A stretch of DNA of 64,000 nucleotides. It comes from Sphingomonas mali NBRC 15500 (lineage in GTDB: Bacteria > Pseudomonadota > Alphaproteobacteria > Sphingomonadales > Sphingomonadaceae). Positions 54,310 through 63,816 of the stretch are shown piece by piece (position 1 is the stretch's first letter; every line of letters starts with the position of its first letter). Under the pieces are notes generated by a model. The model saw only the letters and a list, made by a program, of their open reading frames with translations, did no database searches and was not told the origin of the DNA. The translations under genes and the position numbers were made by a program. The stretch spans positions 124,001 through 188,000 of the forward strand of contig NZ_BCYX01000003.1 in NCBI RefSeq assembly GCF_001598415.1, read 5' to 3'.

Positions 54310-56843
54310 TGGCTTCGAGGCCAACCAACTCACGGAACGTTCGCCCAAGCCTGTCATCGCCCAGCCGGAATGGTGCGCCGTCGCGGCAAACGGCAACTGC
54401 GCTGCTTCGGGCTCTCGCGCTCGTGGCAAAGCTCGCGCTGGCGATGATCCTGTTTTTGCTCGCCGCGACGACACCGGCTGCAGCCGACGAGCAAAGGCTG
54501 TCGCAGGGTTGGCTCTTCAGCAGGGGCGACGTCAAAGGCGGCGAAACACCGACGTTAGATGATCGCGGCTGGAAGTCGGTCGTGGTACCGCATGACTGGT
54601 CGATCATAGACGGGCGTGGCGGCGCCGGGCCATTCGATCGCGGCGCCACGGCCGGCCAGGATTCCGGCTATCTGCCGGGTGGTATCGGCTGGTATCGGCG
54701 CCATCTGAAACTCGACGCATCGGCGATGCGCAAGATCGTTCGGCTCAAATTCGAAGCCGTCTATATGGACGCCACGATCTGGGTGAACGGCCGCCGCGTC
54801 GCCGGGCACCATTATGGCTACACCGCGTTCACGGTCGATCTCACCGGCAAGCTGCGGGCCGGCGACAATGTAATCGCTCTGCGCGTCAACCACGCGGATC
54901 CGTCGTCGCGTTGGTATGCGGGCTCAGGCATCATCCGGCCGGTCACGCTCCAGATCCTCGATTGCGTCCACATCGATCCGGACTCGGTCTTCGTGACCAC
55001 GCCCAAGGCGACGCCGGACATGGGCATGGTCGCCATCCGGACGTCCGCGAGCAATTGTGCGGCCCGGGCGCAGTCGGTCGAACTCGTGTCCAAGATAATA
55101 GCGGCGAATGGCCGGGTAGTAGCGCAGACCAGTCGGCGCCAAGCTCTAGGAGCAGGGGCGAGCGGCGAATGGGACCAATCGCTCGCGATCCCGCGCCCGG
55201 CCTTGTGGTCGCCCGCTTCTCCCAATCTCTACACGCTGGTGCAGGAGACGCGGATAGGCGGCGTCATCACCGACACGCGCCGAACCCGCTTCGGGGTCCG
55301 CACCATCACCGCCGATGCGACGAACGGTCTCCGCATCAACGGCCAACGCGTGGTCCTGCGCGGCGGGAACATCCACCACGACAATTACATGCTCGGCGCA
55401 GCGGGGTTCCCAGACGCCGACCGTCGCAAGGTCGCGCTGATGAAGGCGGCAGGGTACAACGCCATCCGCAGCGCGCACAATCCGGCGAGCCAGGCCACGC
55501 TCGACGCCGCCGACGAATTCGGCATGCTGGTGATCGACGAGGCCTTCGACAGTTGGAACAAGGACAAGCGCGCCCAGGATTATTCCCGTTTCTTCGCTGC
55601 GGACTGGTCGCAGGATATCGCCAGCATGGTGGTCAGCGGCCGCAATCACCCGAGCGTGATCTTCTGGAGCATCGGCAACGAAATTCCGGAACAGGGATCG
55701 CCGCTAGGCGTCGAAACGGCGCAGAAGCTGGCCGAGCGCGTGCGCGCCCTCGATCCGACCCGGCCAGTGACCCAAGCGGTCAGCATCGATCCGCCCGGTA
55801 GCGACAACCAGTTCGCGGCGCTTGATGTGGCCGGATACAATTATCGAGCGCATTTGTTCGCGGGCGATCATCTGAAATTCCCGCAGCGGGTCATGTACAC
55901 CTCGGAATCGACCTCGCGGGATGCCTTTGAATATTGGCGGCCGGTCGAAACGATGCCCTGGGTGATCGGTGATTTCGTCTGGACTGCCGTCGACTATCTC
56001 GGCGAATCCGGCATTGGCTGGATGGGCTATAGCCAGGACTGGCAGAAGCTCGGCCCCTACCCCTGGCATCTCGCTTATAGCGGTGAAATCGACGCGACCG
56101 GACGCAAGAGGCCCGCCGCTTATTACCGCGAAGTGCTGTGGAAGACGGGTATCGATCCGATCTCGGCGTTCGTTCGCCAGCCTGAAGGAACCCAGGACCT
56201 TCCCGACCGGCACTTCTATCCGATTACGCCACCCCATCTCGATTGGGCGCTCGACGACGTCCATCCGAGCTGGACGTGGCCCGGGCAGGAAGGGAAGCCG
56301 CTTGAGGTCGTGGTCTATTCCGAACTTCCAGAAGTGGAGCTGTTGCTCAACGGAGTCAGCCTCGGGCGCAAGCAAACAGGGGTCGAGAGCGAGTTCAAGA
56401 CCGTGTTCAAGACGCCCTATGCGCCTGGGAGGTTGACGGCCGTCGGTTACGATCATGGACACGCGGTAGCGCGCTGGGAATTGCGCACCGCCGGCACGCC
56501 AGCCAGCGCGCGCGTGACTCTCGATCGCCGCCACCTAACCGCCAATGGCGAAGATCTCGCTTACGTGACCGTGGAATTGGTCGATGCCGCCGGAACGCCG
56601 GTTTACGACCAGCGCGCCGATCGTGTCGTGTCGGTGCGGGCCGTCGGCGCCGCGACGCTGGCGGGCATCGGTAACGGCAATCCGCAAGACGCGTCGAGCT
56701 TCCAGTCGGGCACACGCAAGAGCTTCCACGGACGCGTCGTTGCGGCATTGCGCGCGGGCACCAAAACCGGGCCCGTCCTGATCGACGTCAAAGTCGAGGG
56801 ATTGCCGACAAAGCGCCTTCAGCTGGAAAGCGTATCGAAATAG
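54309..56843 (+). CDS. GH2 glycosidase (beta-galactosidase-like)
   Basis: An 844-residue exported GH2 enzyme. A long N-terminus carries a hydrophobic segment (LALAMILFLLAATTPAAA). The sugar-binding (DWSIIDGRGG, WYRRHL), Ig-like and TIM-barrel domains follow. The acid/base glutamate lies in WSIGNEIPEQG and the nucleophile in MYTSESTSRD. C-terminal beta-sandwich domains (from about 600) match the DUF4982-containing GH2 layout. The ATG overlaps the GH9 stop, so the two are coupled. It probably trims beta-linked side-chain sugars from the oligosaccharides made by GH9. Confidence 0.9.
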   Translation: MASRPTNSRNVRPSLSSPSRNGAPSRQTATALLRALALVAKLALAMILFLLAATTPAAADEQRLSQGWLFSRGDVKGGETPTLDDRGWKSVVVPHDWSIIDGRGGAGPFDRGATAGQDSGYLPGGIGWYRRHLKLDASAMRKIVRLKFEAVYMDATIWVNGRRVAGHHYGYTAFTVDLTGKLRAGDNVIALRVNHADPSSRWYAGSGIIRPVTLQILDCVHIDPDSVFVTTPKATPDMGMVAIRTSASNCAARAQSVELVSKIIAANGRVVAQTSRRQALGAGASGEWDQSLAIPRPALWSPASPNLYTLVQETRIGGVITDTRRTRFGVRTITADATNGLRINGQRVVLRGGNIHHDNYMLGAAGFPDADRRKVALMKAAGYNAIRSAHNPASQATLDAADEFGMLVIDEAFDSWNKDKRAQDYSRFFAADWSQDIASMVVSGRNHPSVIFWSIGNEIPEQGSPLGVETAQKLAERVRALDPTRPVTQAVSIDPPGSDNQFAALDVAGYNYRAHLFAGDHLKFPQRVMYTSESTSRDAFEYWRPVETMPWVIGDFVWTAVDYLGESGIGWMGYSQDWQKLGPYPWHLAYSGEIDATGRKRPAAYYREVLWKTGIDPISAFVRQPEGTQDLPDRHFYPITPPHLDWALDDVHPSWTWPGQEGKPLEVVVYSELPEVELLLNGVSLGRKQTGVESEFKTVFKTPYAPGRLTAVGYDHGHAVARWELRTAGTPASARVTLDRRHLTANGEDLAYVTVELVDAAGTPVYDQRADRVVSVRAVGAATLAGIGNGNPQDASSFQSGTRKSFHGRVVAALRAGTKTGPVLIDVKVEGLPTKRLQLESVSK

Positions 56844-57182
56844 ACCCAGCCATCGCGGTTCGAGCAACGCATCAGGCAATTACTCTGCCTTGAACGCGAA
56901 AAAGTTACGAACCGGACTGACGCTATTCGGGACAGTCCAGCAATCCAGCAAACGGGAATAGCTTGGTAATTTTTCGTATATTTACAGCGATTTCCACCAT
57001 GGATTTAACACACCCCATTGGACTTGGGCGCGTGCTTGTGTCTTACCGGCCGAACCGGAGTCTGACCGTTGCCAAAATGCAGCCGCGGCGGATCGTGGGA
57101 GGAGCCGCGGGTGATTGCACAAGCACTGCCGTTGGGCCGAGCCTTCGCTTGGCTGAGGTATCGGCTAATCAAGGGAGAGAGA
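56844..57182. other. Gap between GH2 and GH35
   Basis: About 340 bases; an AT-rich patch at 56965-57000 (TTTTTCGTATATTTA) could be a promoter. In-frame extension of GH35 to 57069 is unsupported. No hairpin terminator was found after GH2. Confidence 0.4.
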
Positions 57183-58766
57183 ATGAACCTGTTTCGCAGC
57201 CTCTGCGGCATGCTCCTCTCGCTGTGTCTTGCCCTCCCTGCCTCGGCCGCCGAACTGCCGCGGATCGTTTCCAAAAACGGCCGTCACGCTTTGTACGTCG
57301 ATGGCGCCCCCTTCCTGATCCTTGGCGGGCAGGCGCACAATTCAAGTAATTATCCGGGCATGTTGCCCGAGGTCTGGCCGACGATTCACGCCATTCACGC
57401 CAACACGCTCGAAATTCCGGTCGCCTGGGAACAGATCGAGCCGGTCGAGGGCAAGTTCGACTTTTCCTGGGTCGACGCATTGATTCCGCAGGCCCGCGAG
57501 AACCACGTCCGTCTGGTCCTGCTCTGGTTCGGCACCTGGAAGAACACCGGGCCGGCTTATGCGCCCGAATGGGTGAAGGCGGATTCTAAGCGTTTCCCGC
57601 ACATGCTGACCAAGGATGGCAAGCAGCATTATGTTCATACGCCACTCGGCCGGAATACGCTCGAAGCCGACAAGCGCGCATTCGTGGCCCTGATGCGTCA
57701 CATCCGCGAGATCGATCCGGATCACACCGTCATCATGGTGCAGCCGGAGAACGAAGTCGGAAGCTACGGCCTCGATCGCGACTATTCGCCCGAAGCCAAC
57801 CGGTTGTTCGCGGCACCCATCCCCACAGAGCTTGCGCGGCGAACCGGGAAAAGCGGCACTTGGACGCAGGCCTTCGGGAAGACCGCTGCGCGGAACTTCA
57901 CCGCCTGGTACCTTGCACGCTATATCGACGAAATCGCCGCTGCCGGCCAAGCCGAACTCAACCTGCCGATGTACGTCAATGCTGCGCTCAGCGACGCCTT
58001 TAACGACGCCGGGGGCAATAGCGGGCCCGACTGGGCCGTGATCGACATCTGGAAGGCCGCGGCTCCGCATATCGCGATCGAAGCGCCCGACATTTACGAG
58101 CGCAACTCGACGGCCGTCAATGCGTATATGGATCACTACGCCCGACCGGATAATCCACTGTTCATTCCCGAGACCGGCAACGACCTGGGATTCGCCCGGT
58201 TCTTCTGGCTAGCGCTCGGCAAAGGGGCGATCGGCTGGTCTCCGTTCGGGATGGATCCGACCTATTCCAATTTCCCGCTCGGCGGTCTGAACACGCCCGA
58301 GAATCTCGAAGCTGTCTCTTCCAAATTCGCGCTGATGGCGCCGATCGCGCAGGAATGGGCTCGGCTCGCGTACGACCATCCCACGGTCGGTTTCGCGAAG
58401 GGTCAGGACGTGTCGGATCAGTCCGCGATTCTCGGCCGCTGGAAGATCACTGCGCAATACGGGCTTTGGGAGTTCGGGGGCCGCGATGCCCCGCCAAATC
58501 CCAACAAGGACCGTCCCGTTGGCGGCGCGGCAGTCATCGGGCTAGGTCCCGATGAATTCTTGCTTGCCGGGTCCGACGTGCGCCTCGCTTTCAGCGAAAC
58601 CGCCCCCGCACCCGATGGCGGTGGACGTTTCATGGTGGTCGAGGAAGGCACGTTCCAGAATGGCCGCTGGCTCATGAAGCGCCGTTGGAACGGCGACCAG
58701 GTGGATCACGGCATCAACCTGACGAAGCCGACGCTCCTCAAGGTACGGTTCGGCATCTCTCGCTGA
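57183..58766 (+). CDS. GH35 beta-galactosidase (Bgl35A-like)
   Basis: A 527-residue exported GH35 enzyme. Signal peptide LLSLCLALPASAAE; TIM barrel with LGGQAHNSSNYPG and VAWEQIEPVEGKFDF; acid/base glutamate in VQPENEVGSYG; nucleophile in FIPETGND; C-terminal beta domain from about 400. This is the shorter GH35 type seen in xyloglucan loci (Cellvibrio Bgl35A), which removes beta-1,2-galactose from xyloglucan. GGGAGAGA precedes the ATG at 57183. Together with GH9 and GH2 it supports a xyloglucan-like target. Confidence 0.88.
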   Translation: MNLFRSLCGMLLSLCLALPASAAELPRIVSKNGRHALYVDGAPFLILGGQAHNSSNYPGMLPEVWPTIHAIHANTLEIPVAWEQIEPVEGKFDFSWVDALIPQARENHVRLVLLWFGTWKNTGPAYAPEWVKADSKRFPHMLTKDGKQHYVHTPLGRNTLEADKRAFVALMRHIREIDPDHTVIMVQPENEVGSYGLDRDYSPEANRLFAAPIPTELARRTGKSGTWTQAFGKTAARNFTAWYLARYIDEIAAAGQAELNLPMYVNAALSDAFNDAGGNSGPDWAVIDIWKAAAPHIAIEAPDIYERNSTAVNAYMDHYARPDNPLFIPETGNDLGFARFFWLALGKGAIGWSPFGMDPTYSNFPLGGLNTPENLEAVSSKFALMAPIAQEWARLAYDHPTVGFAKGQDVSDQSAILGRWKITAQYGLWEFGGRDAPPNPNKDRPVGGAAVIGLGPDEFLLAGSDVRLAFSETAPAPDGGGRFMVVEEGTFQNGRWLMKRRWNGDQVDHGINLTKPTLLKVRFGISR

Positions 58767-58791
58767 TTGGTCGGTTGGCGCCGCAAATCTT

Positions 58792-58810
58792 CCCACTCAA
58801 GGTGGGGTTT
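58792..58810 (+). terminator. Weak hairpin after GH35
   Basis: CCCAC and GTGGG form a short 5-base stem around TCAAG, followed by GTTTG. It lies 26 bases after the GH35 stop. The stem is short and the T-run interrupted, so termination is uncertain. Confidence 0.35.
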
Positions 58811-59046
58811 GTTCGTGTGGCCGACACGGGTCGCTGATCGAATTTTGGCCAGTCGCGGTAATGAGCCCAAGTCTTTGGAGAGTTTCGATATTCGTATGAT
58901 TCTCGTTCTCTTTATCCAGACCTCGATAAGGAAGCCTTGGCGGCGCACCGGATCGGCGCGCTCCCGCGAGCCGCGCCGGTCAATATAGTAGCGGCACTGT
59001 AACAGCGTGGCGCGGCGTTCGTTAACGCCGGCCTGCGTCGTGCCCG

Positions 59047-60111
59047 CTAACCCGGCGGGCCATCCGACTGACGACGCACGAGCGTAAAATCCAGAACGAT
59101 CCGGCGCGATTGGCGCCGCTCGCCCTCGCGCCGAGCGGCAATTTCCGACACGAGAATTTCGACCGCCGCACGCGACATGTCGGCGATCGGCTGATGTACC
59201 GTCGTCAATTCGGGCCAGATGGCGGTCGCCAGCGTGGTATCATCGAACCCGCATACGGTGAGTTTACCGGGCACATCCAGTCCGCGACGATGAGCCACCG
59301 CGACCGCGGCGGCAGCCATGTCGTCATTGCTGGCAAAGATCGCGCTGGGGGGAACGGGCAGGTCGAGCAGTTTTTCCGCTGCTTCGAGACCCGACCGATA
59401 GGAGAATAGCCCCTGGACGATCAGCGCCTCGTCGACCGCGATGCCTTCTTCTACGAGCGCGGCGCGGTATCCATCCAGTCGGCGCGCACTGGCGGTCTGG
59501 TCGGGATTGCCGATGATGAATCCGATCCGCTTGTGGCCCAGACCCGCAATCTGACGGGTCATGGCGCGAGCAGCATCGAAATCATCGATGCTGACCGCCG
59601 AGACGCCCTCCGCCGGAAGCCCCGAGGCGACGACGACAGCCGTCACCTTTTCCGCAGCGAGCAATGCCAGGAGGGGCTTTGAATCGCAGAGCGGCGGGGG
59701 CAGCAGAATGCCGTCGATGCCGCCGGCCATGAGATGCCGCGCCGCAGCCTCCTCGCCGCCAGGATCGCATTTCTCGACGATCAGCTGGATGTCGCTGCGA
59801 CTTGCCTGATCGAGCGTGCCGACGAGAAATTCGCTGAGATAGGCCGCGCTCGGATTGCTGTAGAGCAGCCCGACGCGGACCTGCCCGCCACCCGCGAGAT
59901 TTCGCGCAGCGCGGTTGGGCGCATAATTGAGCGCGGCAATCGCCGCGTTGACGGCATCGCGCGCGCGCGGCCGGACATGGCTGGCGCCGTTGATCACGCG
60001 CGAAACGGTCATCGGTGAGACGCCCGCGCGCTGCGCGACGTCGGTGATGGTCGGGGCCCCCGCCCCCTGTCGGCGCGATATCCGCTTAATGTGGCCGCTC
60101 TCTTCGTTCAT
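59047..60111 (-). CDS. LacI-family transcriptional regulator
   Basis: A 354-residue repressor. The helix-turn-helix (ITDVAQRAGVSPMTVSRVIN) sits at about 21-40, after a basic N-terminal tail, followed by the hinge NRAARNLAGG and a periplasmic-binding-protein-like effector domain (VRVGLLYSNP, FASNDDMAAAAV, VCGFDD). The gene is divergent from the semialdehyde dehydrogenase; two operator-like sites lie between them, one matching a site before the TonB receptor at 46.6 kb. It likely derepresses uptake and catabolism in response to a sugar from the glycan. Confidence 0.93.
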   Translation of the reverse strand: MNEESGHIKRISRRQGAGAPTITDVAQRAGVSPMTVSRVINGASHVRPRARDAVNAAIAALNYAPNRAARNLAGGGQVRVGLLYSNPSAAYLSEFLVGTLDQASRSDIQLIVEKCDPGGEEAAARHLMAGGIDGILLPPPLCDSKPLLALLAAEKVTAVVVASGLPAEGVSAVSIDDFDAARAMTRQIAGLGHKRIGFIIGNPDQTASARRLDGYRAALVEEGIAVDEALIVQGLFSYRSGLEAAEKLLDLPVPPSAIFASNDDMAAAAVAVAHRRGLDVPGKLTVCGFDDTTLATAIWPELTTVHQPIADMSRAAVEILVSEIAARREGERRQSRRIVLDFTLVRRQSDGPPG

Positions 60112-60196
60112 CCTGTTCGTCTAGCCCACTGCTTCCCACCACGGCCAGCTGAAATACTGGACAGATTGACGGCGATATCGCGCTATCCACCTTATT

Positions 60197-60211
60197 GTTA
60201 GCGATCCTAAC
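60197..60211. promoter_or_regulatory. Second candidate operator
   Basis: GTTAGCGATCCTAAC has 5-base inverted arms around a 5-base centre, about 85 bases upstream of the LacI start. The AGCG core is shared with the stronger operator at 60421, so it could serve autoregulation. Confidence 0.4.
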
Positions 60212-60420
60212 GATCGAACCGCGCCGCAATTCCTTGGCTTGTAATGAATGGGATGTCGATATCCCAGCGACATCCTATGCATGGAGCCGGTGTCGTATTT
60301 GCCCGATTGCGTACAATTGCGAGGCCCTAGCGTTCGACGTTATCACGCCGGGGGCAATGATCGAGCTGTCGATACAAATCCGCCACCGCGTCACCGAGCG
60401 GATTGCTAGTAGCGCGTAAA

Positions 60421-60438
60421 ATTGGTAGCGCTCTCAAT
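60421..60438. promoter_or_regulatory. LacI-type operator before the semialdehyde dehydrogenase
   Basis: ATTGGTAGCGCTCTCAAT is an imperfect palindrome centred on AGCGCT. It is identical to the 46625 site at the first ten and last four bases. Its place next to the LacI gene supports binding by that repressor. Confidence 0.7.
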
Positions 60439-60464
60439 CAATAATTAGCACCGGAGACGAGAGG

Positions 60465-62027
60465 TTGTCCGAGATCTTGCCGACAGAAACGCAATCCGCA
60501 CGCGATTCCGCTTTTCGCGCCATCGACCCGTCGCTGGGTGAGGCGATCGAACCGGCCTTCCCCATCGCCGATGCGGCGACGGTGGCGGACACGTGCCGGC
60601 GGGCGGACGCGGCATTCGACCTGTTCCGTGAGCTCGACCCCGATGCCCGGGCATCGCTGCTCGAGGCGATCGCGACCGAAATCGAAGCGCTTGGCGACCC
60701 GCTGATTCTGCGCGCGATGAGCGAAAGCGGATTGCCCCGTGCGCGGCTGGAAGGCGAGCGTGCCCGGACCACAGGACAATTACGCCTTTTCGCGCGGCTG
60801 TTGCGTCAGGGTCGCTGGGCCGGCGTGACAATCGATTCCGCGCAACCCGATCGCGTACCCCTGCCCCGCGCCGATTTACGCCAGCGCCGCATCGCGCTCG
60901 GCCCCGTCGCGGTTTTTGGCGCCTCGAACTTCCCGCTCGCCTTTTCGGTTGCCGGCGGGGACACCGCCTCGGCACTCGCAGCAGGGTGCCCGGTGGTGGT
61001 GAAAGGGCATCCGGCGCATCCGGGCACGTCGGCTTTGGTCGCCAGGGCGATCCATGCCGCGCTCGACGCGCAGGGCTTGCCCCAAGGCGTGTTCGCGTTG
61101 CTACAGGGTCCCGGCACCGATCTCGGTGCGGCACTGGCCGCCGATCCTCATATCAAGGCGGTGGGTTTCACCGGCTCGCGCGCCGGCGGTCTGGCATTGC
61201 TCGAAATCGCGCAACACCGGCCCGAGCCAATTCCTGTGTTCGCCGAGATGTCGAGCGTCAATCCGGTTCTTCTATTTCCAGGTGCGCTGGCGGCGCGGGC
61301 AGCCGCACTCGGCGCCGCTTATGTCGGTTCGCTGACGCTCGGCGCCGGACAATTCTGCACCAATCCCGGCCTCGTACTGGGAATCGACGGCGCCGATCTC
61401 GAGCAGTTCACCACTGCCGCTGCCGAAGCGCTTGCCGGAACACCCTCGCAAACCATGCTCAGCGGCGGCATCCATGCGGCGTACGAGCGCGGCGTCACCG
61501 CACTGTCGAGCCATGACGCAGTGGAGCAACTGGCCCAGGGCGTCGCCAGCGAGGGCTGCAATCGCGGTCGCGCCGCGCTGCTGCGGACCGATGCGGCCAG
61601 CTTCCTTGCCGATCCCGTCTTGTCGCACGAAGTGTTCGGTGCCGCCTCGCTGATCGTACGTTGTCGCGACATGGCCGAACTTCGGATGGTGATCGAGCGG
61701 ATCGAGGGCCAGCTGACGATCACATTGCAGATCGACGATTCCGATCTGTCGGATGCGGCCGCGCTCATGCCGCTGCTCGAACGAAAGGCGGGCCGAATCC
61801 TGGCCAATGGTTGGCCGACCGGGGTCGAGGTGTCACCCGCGATGGTTCATGGCGGTCCTTTTCCCGCGACGTCGGACTCGCGCACCACGTCGGTGGGCAC
61901 CGCGGCGATCGAACGTTTCCTGAGACCGGTTTGCTATCAGGATTTGCCCGACGCGCTGCTGCCCAAGCCGGTCAAACACGACAACCCGCTGGCGCTGCCC
62001 CGCCTTGTCGACGGCGAGCCGGGCTGA
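60465..62027 (+). CDS. 2-Oxoglutarate semialdehyde (2,5-dioxovalerate) dehydrogenase
   Basis: A 520-residue NADP-type aldehyde dehydrogenase of the alpha-ketoglutarate semialdehyde subgroup. It shows [44 protein letters not shown], the catalytic glutamate in FAEMSSVNP and Cys298 in [10 protein letters not shown]; these differ from ordinary ALDHs and match this subgroup. The start is TTG at 60465 with GGAGACGAGAGG just upstream. It makes 2-oxoglutarate, the last step of oxidative (Weimberg-type) pentose or related sugar-acid pathways. It is divergent from LacI, which fits pentose release by GH43 and GH39. Confidence 0.9.
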   Translation: MSEILPTETQSARDSAFRAIDPSLGEAIEPAFPIADAATVADTCRRADAAFDLFRELDPDARASLLEAIATEIEALGDPLILRAMSESGLPRARLEGERARTTGQLRLFARLLRQGRWAGVTIDSAQPDRVPLPRADLRQRRIALGPVAVFGASNFPLAFSVAGGDTASALAAGCPVVVKGHPAHPGTSALVARAIHAALDAQGLPQGVFALLQGPGTDLGAALAADPHIKAVGFTGSRAGGLALLEIAQHRPEPIPVFAEMSSVNPVLLFPGALAARAAALGAAYVGSLTLGAGQFCTNPGLVLGIDGADLEQFTTAAAEALAGTPSQTMLSGGIHAAYERGVTALSSHDAVEQLAQGVASEGCNRGRAALLRTDAASFLADPVLSHEVFGAASLIVRCRDMAELRMVIERIEGQLTITLQIDDSDLSDAAALMPLLERKAGRILANGWPTGVEVSPAMVHGGPFPATSDSRTTSVGTAAIERFLRPVCYQDLPDALLPKPVKHDNPLALPRLVDGEPG

Positions 62028-62277
62028 GCGCATCTCCCGTTCCCTCCTCTAGTTTCGCACCACGGGCGGCGCACGAAGCATGGCGGCGCGGCTGCCGACG
62101 GCCGCAAGGGTCGCGCCCGGTATTACGATGACCTGGGAGCTCGCCCCGACGGCGACCGATTGGGGCCGGCGCGCCCGAAAAAGTCGAGGCGGTACATGGC
62201 GACCGAAATGCCCTATCCGTGGCAGGCGAGTCCGCTGGTAGCCCTATAAGGCATCGCGATCGCCTCCTTGTGGTCCG

Positions 62278-63816
62278 TCACGCCGCAAGTGGCGGAGCCT
62301 GGCAATGTCGGGCGATGAACTCGGCCTGGGTCGGCATCGCGGCGGCAGTCCTGGCGATCACGTCGCGCAGATGGGCCAGAAAATCGCGGGATTCATCGCT
62401 GGGCAACGCATCGGCCAGCGGATCCTGGCCGCGCGGCATCTCGTTCTGGCCGAGCAGCACGGCAACCCAACTGTCTTCGGTAAACAAATCGTCCTGCCGC
62501 CGAAAAACGCGCGCATTGCCGCGCCATAATTCGAGTTTTTCGGCCAGACTGTCGGGCACGGACATCGTCCGGCAATTTCGCCAGAGCGGCGTGTCGTCGC
62601 GCTGGGTGGCATGGTAATGAAGGATGACGAAATCGCGCACTTGTTCATATTCCAGGCGCAACGTGCGGTTATACTCGTCGATCTCGTGCTGCGCGAAACT
62701 CCGGTCGGGGAACAAGGCGAGCAGCCGGGCGATACCTGATTGGATCAGATGGATGCTGGTCGATTCGAGTGGTTCGAGGAACCCCGCCGACAGCCCGATC
62801 GCGACGCAATTCTTGACCCAGAGTGTCTCGCGCCGCCCGGCCGTGAAACGCAGCCGGCGTGGGTCCGCGGCCAACTGGCCTTCGAGCGTGGCGCGCAGCC
62901 GCGCCTCGGCCGCGTCATCCTCAAGATGGGCGCTCGAATAGACATAGCCATTGCCCATTCGGTGTTGGAGCGGAATGCGCCAGCGCCAGCCCGCCGCGTC
63001 AGCGGTTGCCCGGGTATAGGGGACCGGAGGCTCAGGGTTGGCGCAGGGCGCGGCGATCGCGCGATCGCACGGAAGCCAATGCTGCCAACTCTCGAATTTC
63101 ACGTCGAGCGCGTTGCCCAAGATGAGCGAGCGGAAGCCGGAGCAATCGATGAACAACTCGCCCTCGATCCGTCGCCCATCGGCGAGCACCACGCCCGTGA
63201 CGAAGCCGTTCTCCGGCTCGAGATCGACCTTTTCGATCCGCCCCTCGATCCGCGTCACGCCACTCCGCTCGGCCAGCCCGCGAAGATAATGGGCGTAAAG
63301 CCCGGCGTCGAAATGGAAGGCGTAACCCAGCGACGCCAGGACTGACGCGGGATCGCCCGCCGGCCGCGTGAAGCGGCCGCGCAGCGCCGCCTGCACGGCA
63401 ATGCTGTAATCGCCGATCCTGCCCGCCTCGCGTGCCGAAGCGGCAGTGCGCGTCTGGCGTAGCCAGATGTTGTGGAACTTGATCCCCACCGCATCGCGGC
63501 CAAGCCGCCCGAACGGATGGATGTAGCGATCGTCCGGCCGGCCCCAGCCGACGAACTCGATGCCGAGCTTGAAGGTTGCCTGCGTCGCGCGAACGAAATC
63601 GTCTTCGTCGATGCCGAGCAAGCGATTGAAGTCGTGCAGTGTGGGAATCGTCGCCTCGCCGACTCCGACCGTGCCGATCTCATCGGACTCGATCAGAGTC
63701 ACCGCGACGCCGGCGGCCGTCAGCCGCGCCAACGCCGCCGCGGTCATCCAGCCGGCGGTACCACCGCCGACAATGACGACGCGCTTGATCGGCCCTTCGC
63801 CGCGCCCGCCGGTCAT
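62278..63816 (-). CDS. Flavin-dependent tryptophan-halogenase-family enzyme (second)
   Basis: A 512-residue paralogue of the enzyme at 50526. FAD motif GGGTAGW at 18-24, catalytic Lys83 (ATFKLGIEF), signature GWRWRIP, and LEPLEST with the conserved glutamate. All key residues remain, so it is probably active. It is only moderately similar to the first copy, so it is not a recent duplicate. Its start overlaps the stop of the next upstream gene (ATGA), so it is co-translated with that protein. Confidence 0.9.
   Translation of the reverse strand: MTGGRGEGPIKRVVIVGGGTAGWMTAAALARLTAAGVAVTLIESDEIGTVGVGEATIPTLHDFNRLLGIDEDDFVRATQATFKLGIEFVGWGRPDDRYIHPFGRLGRDAVGIKFHNIWLRQTRTAASAREAGRIGDYSIAVQAALRGRFTRPAGDPASVLASLGYAFHFDAGLYAHYLRGLAERSGVTRIEGRIEKVDLEPENGFVTGVVLADGRRIEGELFIDCSGFRSLILGNALDVKFESWQHWLPCDRAIAAPCANPEPPVPYTRATADAAGWRWRIPLQHRMGNGYVYSSAHLEDDAAEARLRATLEGQLAADPRRLRFTAGRRETLWVKNCVAIGLSAGFLEPLESTSIHLIQSGIARLLALFPDRSFAQHEIDEYNRTLRLEYEQVRDFVILHYHATQRDDTPLWRNCRTMSVPDSLAEKLELWRGNARVFRRQDDLFTEDSWVAVLLGQNEMPRGQDPLADALPSDESRDFLAHLRDVIARTAAAMPTQAEFIARHCQAPPLAA

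Larger units (their letters stand above)
60112..60464. other. Divergent promoter region LacI / semialdehyde dehydrogenase
   Basis: About 350 bases. It holds the pseudo-palindrome at 60197-60211 and the LacI-type operator at 60421-60438, the latter ending 26 bases before the TTG start, where it would block transcription of the dehydrogenase. Confidence 0.6.

Noticed and set aside
60465..62027. Generic or betaine aldehyde dehydrogenase
   Set aside because: The sequence around the cofactor and catalytic sites ([26 protein letters not shown]) is that of the 2-oxoglutarate semialdehyde subgroup.
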